NCBI GenBank assembly: GCA_002811645.1
Contig: PDIP01000035.1
Coordinates: 50,203 to 87,026 of the forward strand
Length of the DNA stretch: 36,824 nucleotides
From: Corallochytrium limacisporum
Taxonomy: Eukaryota > Opisthokonta
Direction: 5' to 3'
In this document: in pieces, positions 9,823 to 16,845 of the stretch
Layout of the letters: each line of letters opens with the position of its first letter
Numbering within the stretch: position 1 is the stretch's first letter
The notes under the pieces: generated by a model
What the model saw: the letters and a program-made list of their open reading frames with translations, nothing else
Told to the model about the DNA's origin: nothing
Databases searched by the model: none
Made by a program: the position numbers and the translations under genes

Positions 9823-11280
9823 TTACCACCACCTTTCGTATGCAGATGTAGGGGTCTCATTCAAAGCCATCCATACTTTTACCACATCAGCCATGGCGTC
9901 CACATTGTGGACGCGGATGATATTGATACGGCGATCCAGTGCGTGACAGACAGTTGCAGCAGTACCAAAGTCACGGTCTCTAGCATCCTTTCCCAAGATC
10001 TTCCCAATAAAGCTTTTTCGTGAAGTGCCGATTAACATTTGAGAGTGATCGGTGCTTCGGGGGGTCACTCCGTTCATTACTTCCAGGCTTTGCTCACACG
10101 TTTTGGCGAATCCAATCCCTGGATCTAGGATAACATTCCAGCGCCAGATCCCGGCATGCTCTGCTCGCTCAACGAGTCCAGCCAAGGCCCACTTGACCAC
10201 ACGAGCGACACCACTTTTATATTCGGTCATGGTCTGCATGGTCTTTGAATCACCTCGAGTGTGCATGAGTATAATCGGCACGCCGGTTTGAGCGGCGAGG
10301 TCGAGCATCTTTGGGTCCTTGTTTCCCCCAGAAACATCATTAATAATGTCGGCACCTGCCTGGAGTGCCAAGTCAGCTACCTCGCTGCGGAAAGTGTCGA
10401 TGCTGATTGGCTTTTTGAAGCCGTTGGCACGAAGTTCTTTGATAATACCGATCACACGTTCCTTTTCCACTTCGCTCCCCACATCGTCTGCCCCTGGGCG
10501 TGTAGACTGAGCACCAATGTCAATAATTCCTGCACCTGCTTCTGCGAGTGAGAATGCTTGCTTCACTGCCGCTGCAGGATCCAAGAAATCGCCGCCATCA
10601 CTGAATGAGTCCGGAGTGACATTTATGATGCCCATCAAGATGGGTTCATTTAGGTGGAGGAACGCTGTGGGCGTGTCACAGCCTCTCTTCCGGAGTGGGA
10701 TCACACGATGCAGCGTGTAGTCTGGTGTACCACTTCCCTTTGTCCCCTGTTTGGGATCCCCTAGTAGGTCTATCAACTGTTGGGCCACAGATTTTTTATG
10801 TACAGGGCAAACGAACTCTGGGGCAATGTCACAGAGAGGCCGGAGCACAAACTCACGCTCATATGCCCGCGGATGTGGTACCTCCAAAACGTCATCCTTG
10901 TGTACCAGCGACCCCATGTAAATGATATCTAGGTCAATCTTCCTCGGTCCGAACCGGAATGTTTTTTGTCGACCAACAGCTGTTTCTATGTCTTTAAGGA
11001 CTTTCAACAATTCTCTTGGGGCCGCTATCGTATGAAATGAGCATGCAGAGTTCAGAAACCTTGGCTGATCTTCCACATACTGTGGTGCAGACTCATAGAG
11101 CCAAGCAAGACTCAAATACTCAATAGACAATACTTTCTTTAACATATTCAAAGCTAGTTCTATTGAAGCGTACGCGTCTCCATCATTGGCTCCGATGGCG
11201 ATGATGGCTTCCACTGCCGTCTCAGTCCGAGGCTTCTTTACCGGAGGCTCATCGCCGTTAGTGCTGCCGTTCTGTGCCAT
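9823..11280 (-). CDS. Bifunctional HPPK-DHPS (folate synthesis)
   Basis: The 485-residue protein joins 6-hydroxymethyl-7,8-dihydropterin pyrophosphokinase (about 24-160) to dihydropteroate synthase (about 212-485), two successive steps of folate synthesis. HPPK motifs: ESAPQYVEDQPRFLN and RFGPRKIDLDII (109-120). DHPS motifs: INVTPDSFSDGG (219-230), IDIGAQSTRPGA (253-264), NDVSGGN, LMHTRGD, DPGIGF, GTSRKSFIGK. The GAQSTRP form (Q where many have E) resembles plant-type enzymes. The dihydroneopterin aldolase domain of the fungal three-domain FOL1 is absent. No mitochondrial presequence is evident: residues 10-20 include a PPVKKPR basic patch. The THR-Arg-Pro of the sulfonamide-site loop is unaltered. 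It diverges from the MAAI gene. Confidence 0.95.
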   Translation of the reverse strand: MAQNGSTNGDEPPVKKPRTETAVEAIIAIGANDGDAYASIELALNMLKKVLSIEYLSLAWLYESAPQYVEDQPRFLNSACSFHTIAAPRELLKVLKDIETAVGRQKTFRFGPRKIDLDIIYMGSLVHKDDVLEVPHPRAYEREFVLRPLCDIAPEFVCPVHKKSVAQQLIDLLGDPKQGTKGSGTPDYTLHRVIPLRKRGCDTPTAFLHLNEPILMGIINVTPDSFSDGGDFLDPAAAVKQAFSLAEAGAGIIDIGAQSTRPGADDVGSEVEKERVIGIIKELRANGFKKPISIDTFRSEVADLALQAGADIINDVSGGNKDPKMLDLAAQTGVPIILMHTRGDSKTMQTMTEYKSGVARVVKWALAGLVERAEHAGIWRWNVILDPGIGFAKTCEQSLEVMNGVTPRSTDHSQMLIGTSRKSFIGKILGKDARDRDFGTAATVCHALDRRINIIRVHNVDAMADVVKVWMALNETPTSAYERWW

Positions 11281-11389
11281 GATTGTCTATGGTCCCAAAT
11301 CGCAAGGATACATTGTTTGACACATGTCTAGCTTATAGTGTACACGCACGAAGCTGCGCAATCCGCGTTTGTCAGCAGTGGTCACAGCC

Positions 11390-11396
11390 TATATAT
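11390..11396 (-). promoter_or_regulatory. TATA-like element for HPPK-DHPS
   Basis: An ATATATA heptamer (read on the minus strand) lies about 110 bp upstream of the HPPK-DHPS ATG. It is supported only by motif and position. Confidence 0.25.
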
Positions 11397-11677
11397 CGAA
11401 ATACCAGAGCCGCCACCACCAGCCAGCAAGTGTGACCCCCGAGAGTCTGGCCATCTCACTGTCATACAGCTCTGCTCTGCCCTCATTTGCACGCTGCACT
11501 GTGTGCACCTGGTTCCCAAAACGTTATCACGCACTTTCGAGCTCTCCTCCCCTTTCTTCCCTCTTTCACCTATTGTCGCATCCACCTCGTTGAGGTCACC
11601 CAATCCGTTCAGAGGCCTGGTCGCACCGGAGTGACCCCTTCCATTTGTCCAGAACCAGGTCATTAGTCACCCGCTTT

Positions 11678-11693
11678 CCCCCCCCCCCCGGGG
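11678..11693. repeat. C12-G4 homopolymer junction
   Basis: Twelve C followed by four G in the divergent HPPK-DHPS/MAAI spacer. It is one of the intergenic C-run/G-run blocks in this window. Confidence 0.7.
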
Positions 11694-11973
11694 CCGCAGT
11701 GCCGTTCCTTTCACAATAGGAGCGCCTGTGCTTGAAAATCAATATTATCAACATCAAAGAAATAAATATATTCGTGTCAAATTGTTGTATATTGATCGAA
11801 GGGAGTGTTGGAACCTTGGAGTAATTCCTTATGTTTTCACTTGCGCACGGTGGGAACAGGACGTGCTGACGTGGACTCGGAGATACGAAACGTACCGTCA
11901 GGTCGGAAGTGTGCACAAGGCCGAATGGTTGCAGCCGAGTGAAATGAGCCTCCTCACTACACGTATGACCAGG

Positions 11974-11981
11974 TATTTATA
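11974..11981 (+). promoter_or_regulatory. TATA-like element for MAAI
   Basis: TATTTATA lies 76 bp before the MAAI ATG at 12057, a similar spacing to the TATTTAAG seen before the PSMD5 gene. Supported by motif and position only. Confidence 0.3.
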
Positions 11982-12056
11982 CCGCAACCTAAAGTATTCC
12001 TCCGCTGGTAATCGAGGAGTCGAGCACCTACTTGAGGACCCAAGATCGAAGACAGT

Positions 12057-12704
12057 ATGGGAGAGGTCGAACTTTACTCTTACTACCGGAGCTCGTGCTC
12101 TTGGCGTATACGTCTTGTCCTAGCTATCAAGGGCATTGACTACAAATATCATCCCGTGCACCTGCTGAAGGGAGAGCAGCGGGATCAGGAATACCATAAG
12201 AAGAATCCCTTCAACAAGGTTCCCACTCTTGTGCACAATGGTAACCCCATTTCCCAAACTCAGGCGATCTGCGAGTACCTCGAGGAGGTATTCCCCGGCA
12301 ACCCCATATTGCCAAAAGATCCGAAGACTAGGGCGATTGTCCGAGAGATCTCTGCCGGTGTCGCTTGTGACGTACAACCCCTCCAGAACTCAGCGGTCCT
12401 TTCGCACATTGGACAGAAGTACGGAGAAGAAGAAAAGTTGGCTTGGGCTAGAAAGTACATCGAGGAAGGTCTGCAGGCTGTGAACGAGCTTGTTGAAAAG
12501 CACGGCGGAAAGTACTGTGTTGGCGATGAAATTACGATGGCAGATGCTTTCGTTGTGCCCCAACTGTACAACGCTCGCCGTTACGATGCCGATACATCCA
12601 AGTTTCCGAGACTTATCGAGGTGGACCAGCGCCTTGCCGAGCTTGATGCCTTCAAGGCCGCGAACCCTAAAAACCAGCCAGACACTCCGGCAGAGACGGC
12701 CTAA
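12057..12704 (+). CDS. GSTZ1: Maleylacetoacetate isomerase (zeta-class glutathione S-transferase)
   Basis: The enzyme isomerises maleylacetoacetate to fumarylacetoacetate with glutathione, the penultimate step of tyrosine and phenylalanine breakdown in the cytosol. The 215-residue length is typical. The N-terminal thioredoxin fold carries the diagnostic YSYYRSSCSWRIR motif (7-19), including the Ser-Ser-Cys that defines zeta GSTs, followed by the NPFNKVPTLV cis-Pro loop and the SQTQAICEYLEE glutathione-binding segment. The C-terminal helical domain has GDEITMADAFVVPQLYNA. No other tyrosine-catabolism gene is adjacent. It starts with an ATG, has no intron and no targeting peptide. Confidence 0.95.
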   Translation: MGEVELYSYYRSSCSWRIRLVLAIKGIDYKYHPVHLLKGEQRDQEYHKKNPFNKVPTLVHNGNPISQTQAICEYLEEVFPGNPILPKDPKTRAIVREISAGVACDVQPLQNSAVLSHIGQKYGEEEKLAWARKYIEEGLQAVNELVEKHGGKYCVGDEITMADAFVVPQLYNARRYDADTSKFPRLIEVDQRLAELDAFKAANPKNQPDTPAETA

Positions 12705-13098
12705 TTATCAGGGAACGTCACCTACCCGATCTCTCAATACAATCCTTAGTTGCAACTCTAACTCATTTGTTATCAAGCCTGTACTGCCGGAAACTAATCA
12801 ATAATATAGAGTATGGAGGGCAATCCGGAGCCGAGTCCACAAAAGCCAGTCCCGAGGACGTGAGGCCGAAGGACGAAATTGGCTTGTGTTTTCCCTGCAA
12901 TAGTCCGTACCAAGGGGAAGGGGAGTCGTCGTCGTTACCAGTCCCTTGCATACATTAGTGCTGTCCTTTCGTGAAGAGTTTCAATGCAATACAAGAGTAT
13001 TCAATAGCTATATCATGGAGAGATGCTATCCTGAGAATCACCACATTTTGGACCTACGTTGTATAGAGAGCTTTGTTCACTTCGATCGCAAAGCAACT
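12705..13098. other. Spacer upstream of UBXN4
   Basis: This 394-bp stretch holds the MAAI 3' UTR and the UBXN4 promoter. The UBXN4 frame remains open back to 12946 with further ATGs (for example at 13015), so a longer N-terminus cannot be excluded. Nothing else was recognised. Confidence 0.45.
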
Positions 13099-14253
13099 AT
13101 GGGTGTACAGTGGCATTCCGGAAGTATTGTGGAAGCACTTGGATTGGTTCGGTCTCAAGGGCGCCGTCTACTTGCGTATATCTATAACAAACCTGAAGAT
13201 GCAGGTCTCTTGGACAGCTATGCCGATGTTCTGGGCCAAATCAATGCGGTTACAATCAAACTGAAGGCAGATTCTGAAGACGGGCGAAACTTTGTGCAAG
13301 TTTATCCTGTTGTATGGCTTCCAATTTTGTACATTATTGGTACCGACGGAAAGCCTATGAAATTCGTATCGATCACAGATCAGGTGAAAGCCGACCTCAA
13401 CACTACTTTAAAGAACGAATTGGCCCCACTTGTCTCAGCTGATCCACCAACCAGCTCAGCTCCGCAAAGTCGACCTCAGGTTCCCACCTCAACGACACCC
13501 GAGCCCGAACCGGTTCAGGAAAACACATTAGAAGGAAAGCGCTCTGTCCCGAACAAGATATCGGCACAGAAAGCACCAGAGCCCAGCCCTGTCCAGCAGC
13601 TCGTGAAGCCTAAACTGCAGCCTAAAAAGAAGAAAGAACCGGAACCAGAGCCAGAGCCAGAGCCGTACGTTCCACCGGACATATCGAACATTCGCATCCG
13701 TTTCGAAGATGGAACTATCTTGCAGAATCAGTTTAAGCCAGAAAATACGGTGCAGGATGTGATAAACTACATTCAAGCCGAGAAGGGTAATCTTGGAAGA
13801 GACTACGAACTGTTCCGTATGGCTCCCCGTAAGCTCCTTACATCTGAAGATTTCTCCACAACGTTACGGGATCTAGCGTGTGTTCCTAGTGGTAACCTGA
13901 TTGTACGGGGCAGCCGTAGTACTGAGACTGGTGGCTCCACTGGCAGTTTGACTGCCGCCTCACTCGGGCCAGGCGGTATTATGGATTTCTTTTGGTCCAT
14001 CATGGGCACGCTCAAAGCTTTTTTCCTAAATCTTTTCGGCAGTGTGGCAGGCACAGCCACATCAGCCCAGCAGTCAGTGACAAATGCAGTAGGGAGTCAG
14101 CAAGGGACTTCTGGTTCCGCATCCAGCAGCAGTGCCGCCGCTCGTGGGGCCGGATCAAGGTTCGCAAGCTTAGATGATTTGCGGCGCAGAGCCGGCGATG
14201 ATGACAAAGAGCGGAGAACGTGGAATGGTGATTCTACCCAACAAGAGTGGTAA
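13099..14253 (+). CDS. UBXN4: UBX domain protein 4 (erasin-like), ER degradation cofactor
   Basis: UBXN4 recruits p97/Cdc48 to the ER membrane for protein degradation. The 384-residue product has an N-terminal thioredoxin-like domain (about 1-105) with the YPVVWLPILYIIG strand and cis-Pro seen in UBXN4. A charged, proline-rich linker includes an EPEPEPEPEP repeat before the UBX domain (about 196-272, FEDGTILQNQF...). A hydrophobic segment at about 295-320 (IMDFFWSIMGTLKAFFLNLF) could form the membrane hairpin expected for the family, followed by a Ser/Ala/Arg-rich tail. The start at 13099 puts MGVQWHSGSIVEAL in line with the family N-terminus; upstream in-frame ATGs are disfavoured. The gene converges on the transporter with 39 bp between stops. 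Confidence 0.85.
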   Translation: MGVQWHSGSIVEALGLVRSQGRRLLAYIYNKPEDAGLLDSYADVLGQINAVTIKLKADSEDGRNFVQVYPVVWLPILYIIGTDGKPMKFVSITDQVKADLNTTLKNELAPLVSADPPTSSAPQSRPQVPTSTTPEPEPVQENTLEGKRSVPNKISAQKAPEPSPVQQLVKPKLQPKKKKEPEPEPEPEPYVPPDISNIRIRFEDGTILQNQFKPENTVQDVINYIQAEKGNLGRDYELFRMAPRKLLTSEDFSTTLRDLACVPSGNLIVRGSRSTETGGSTGSLTAASLGPGGIMDFFWSIMGTLKAFFLNLFGSVAGTATSAQQSVTNAVGSQQGTSGSASSSSAAARGAGSRFASLDDLRRRAGDDDKERRTWNGDSTQQEW

Positions 14254-14292
14254 ATACTAGAGATTTTCTTTAATTTTGCGCGTTTCGTACCA

Positions 14293-15381
14293 TTAGGCTT
14301 CATGGGCAAGTATCGTTTCCAGATCGTCAGACTCGTCTTCAATGCGCTGGAACTCGATATTGCCGTTGCCGAACTTTGTGTCATGAGTCTCCCTTGACCG
14401 GCTCGAAATCAAAAGCGAAAGGCCAAGGAGGACCATGAAACCACCGCCAATTTCTGCCCACGTCGGATAAATGCCCAGAAGCAAAATAGCGATGACACTA
14501 GCGGCTACAGGTTGAAGAGGCACAAATCCCATTGCAAAAGACGCCGATGTTTTTCCAATCGCCCATCCCGTGAGTATGTATGAAGCTCCGCTAGCAATCA
14601 ATCCTGCGTAGAGCGCGACACCCCAACTGGGACCATCTGTAGGATATAGATTTTCGGTCTTGAAGTCCGTCAAGGACGCAGTTGCAATGGTCATTCCAAT
14701 CAATCCGGCGATGTGTGCCCAGGCCTGTACAGACTTGGACCCATATTTCGGAATCATGGGCACTTGAGCAACCATGAACAGGGAGCATGATACGCAATTG
14801 ACCAAGAGGAAAACGTTGCCCAAGAGTAGCTCGTAGGGTGTAGGGCCATTGTCGTTCACTCCGGGGTCCTGTTCCGCAGCCTTTCGGGCTTTATACCCCA
14901 TCACAATTACGATGGCAGCACCCGTGAGCGCACTGGCAAGACCAGCCACCTTCATTCTTCCGGCCGCGGTGCGGATGTCGATCTTTTCTTGACCTAGTGC
15001 TGCTGCAAAGAAGGCTGTCATAATTGGAATGGTCAGCTGCATGAGCGCGGTATTCACTGGTGTTGAGTACTCATTTCCCAAAACGACAAAAAACTGGTTA
15101 AGTGTAACCCCCGTGAGCCCCAGAAAAACTATCCGTGCAATATCCTCTTTGTCAGGAACAGTGGGAACTCCAACCGTCAAGAGTGTATATATCCAGATTG
15201 CTGGGGTAGCTATCAGGTTCCGCCAGAATACAAATACTACAGGAGTCAGACGCCCTGGTTCAGTAGCCCAATGTGCTAGCACAGCCCATAGTCCAAAATT
15301 GCTCTGCAGCAGAGTGCAGACAACCACTGGTGCCCACCAGTGGTTAGTGACCGACTGCAACGTAGACTTTAGCGTTTCCAT
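14293..15381 (-). CDS. EamA/WAT1-like drug/metabolite transporter
   Basis: A 362-residue multi-pass membrane protein of the drug/metabolite transporter superfamily, with two EamA repeats and about ten predicted membrane spans. The first repeat includes WRNLIATPAIW and NQFFVVLGNEYSTPVNTALM; the second includes GLIASGASYILTGWAIGKTSASFAMGFVPLQPV, a pattern closest to plant WAT1-related (P-DME) exporters. The hydrophilic C-terminus (about 325-362) is acidic and probably cytosolic. Substrate and membrane cannot be read from sequence. The protein is a good length for the family and the frame has no introns. Confidence 0.88.
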   Translation of the reverse strand: METLKSTLQSVTNHWWAPVVVCTLLQSNFGLWAVLAHWATEPGRLTPVVFVFWRNLIATPAIWIYTLLTVGVPTVPDKEDIARIVFLGLTGVTLNQFFVVLGNEYSTPVNTALMQLTIPIMTAFFAAALGQEKIDIRTAAGRMKVAGLASALTGAAIVIVMGYKARKAAEQDPGVNDNGPTPYELLLGNVFLLVNCVSCSLFMVAQVPMIPKYGSKSVQAWAHIAGLIGMTIATASLTDFKTENLYPTDGPSWGVALYAGLIASGASYILTGWAIGKTSASFAMGFVPLQPVAASVIAILLLGIYPTWAEIGGGFMVLLGLSLLISSRSRETHDTKFGNGNIEFQRIEDESDDLETILAHEA

Positions 15382-16845
15382 ATTGATCTATCCACGCCTT
15401 CTCTACCTATAGCAATACTCTACCAATAAGACACAGCGCAATTCATACCTCGCAACAGACTCTTTGCAAAAGTCTTAAATACATGACTACCATGAATCCC
15501 GTTTGATTTGCCATGCGAACTCTTTCGGCACTTCACCTGCTGACACATGTCCTCCGTGTCCTCGAGTTCCGCCCGCCTGCTGCCAACCACTCTTTGGAAG
15601 TGGGAGGGAGTTCGATCGATCGGCCACTGGACCGTCCTCGCTGGGAAAAGGGGGGTGGGGGGGTTTGAAGAGAAAGAGAAAAGAGAGAGAAATGACGACG
15701 AGGGCCCGGAATGCAGCACAGTTGAAAGGGCGCAGTCCGTTGTGCGTGCTGTGCCGTGTGTGAGTACACTCATTCCTCTTAGCAAACTACACTCCCTTAC
15801 TGTCGACTTGGTCAACAGAGCCGTGCCCGATGATCAGCATTCTCCGTAGTTTTCTGTGGGGTAGAAACTGCTTGCACTGGACAAACTCCAACGCACCGAT
15901 TCTCCCCATGTTTTGTACGAAAGGTGGGAGAGAGTCTTGGACGAGCGGGTGCTGCGTTAGAAACATTTCTGAACATGGACGGACTTATTGCCCACAGCGA
16001 ACCAGGGCTGAACGAGGAAAAAGGATAAAACAAAAGGCCCAAAGAAGAAAGTTAATATGTGTCACCCCCACCACCGCCACACCACTACCGGCGGCCGCAT
16101 ACCAGAGCAATAACAATAGTAAAAACGGGGGCGGGCTGGATTTGCGGCGCAAAACCCACTCCCTGCCCGGACCGGGTTTGGTTGGCCAGGCCACAACGTA
16201 AACCGAACGGACGGCAACGGAACCGAGTGAAAACAGAAAGAGGCAAGGAACTCATTCGAATGGGTGACGCGAGCGCGGGGAGAGGAGACCCGCAGTCCGG
16301 CCTTCTGGTCCGGCTGTGCCTGGCATGGGGGGCATACCGGGAATTGTTTCTTTTTTTTTTCCTATAGTTTTCTGTTTCTCTTTTTTGGTTTCTGTGTTTG
16401 GGGCCCAGGCGACACAAACACACAGTGCCAGCGCAGCAAAACCTAACACAGAGAATATGAACGGGCAGGAAGGCAAGCAGTCAGTGGCCAAATACCCAAC
16501 CAACGCGAAGCCCTTCGGACAAAGGCCCCCCCCCCCCCCCGGGGGGCGTCAGTGGCCAAATACCCAACCAACGGGAAGCCCTTCGGACAAAGGCCCCCCC
16601 CCCCCCCGGGGGGCGTCAAGGCGCTGGAATAGTGTAGGGTCGGCAATCGGTTAGGAGGAGAGAGCACGCGCGGGATGCAGTGGGGCTTGGCAAAAGGTAT
16701 TTCCTGGTTTTGAGATTGGAGTACAGACAGGTGATGTAGGAACAAGTAATAGAAGGCCTGTACACTAAGAAATACGTAATGATTGATTGAAAAGTAACTA
16801 AAGGTCGGTTAGGGGGTTGGCCGTTGAACCTAAATTCAGAGAACC
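15382..16845. other. Spacer between divergent transporter and ankyrin genes
   Basis: This 1.46-kb stretch has no recognisable gene. It contains a purine-rich tract (about 15641-15700, with G6-T-G7 inside), a T-run at about 16347-16360, and a 68-bp unit repeated twice at 16481-16618. The open frames here are low complexity (Arg-, Pro- and Gly-rich) and are not supported as genes. Confidence 0.5.
16481..16618. repeat. Two tandem copies of a 68-bp unit with C-run/G-run core
   Basis: Unit 1 is 16481-16548 and unit 2 is 16549-16615 plus a partial restart (CA) before divergence. Each unit reads from TCAGTGGCCAAATACCC through CCCTTCGGACAAAGG into 14-15 C followed by six G and CGTC. The copies differ by one base (CGCG versus CGGG) and one C in the run, so this is a recent direct duplication or slippage. 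The C-run/G-run core is self-complementary and would form a hairpin. The unit lies about 230-360 bp upstream of the PH-ankyrin gene. Confidence 0.9.

Larger units (their letters stand above)
11281..12056. other. Divergent promoter region of HPPK-DHPS and MAAI
   Basis: This 776-bp region lies between two genes transcribed away from each other. It contains a TATATAT element at 11390-11396, 110 bp upstream of the HPPK-DHPS start; a pyrimidine-rich stretch at about 11541-11575; a C12-G4 run at 11678-11693; and a TATTTATA element at 11974-11981 upstream of MAAI. An open frame at 11728-12123 overlaps the MAAI start in another frame and has no recognisable domain. Confidence 0.5.

Noticed and set aside
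12946-13098. Longer N-terminus for UBXN4
   Set aside because: The family N-terminus aligns at MGVQWHSGSIVEAL (13099); the upstream residues have no counterpart, though they stay in frame.
16481-16618. Short spaced repeats reminiscent of a CRISPR array
   Set aside because: Only two directly adjacent copies without spacers, in a eukaryotic genome; this is a tandem duplication.
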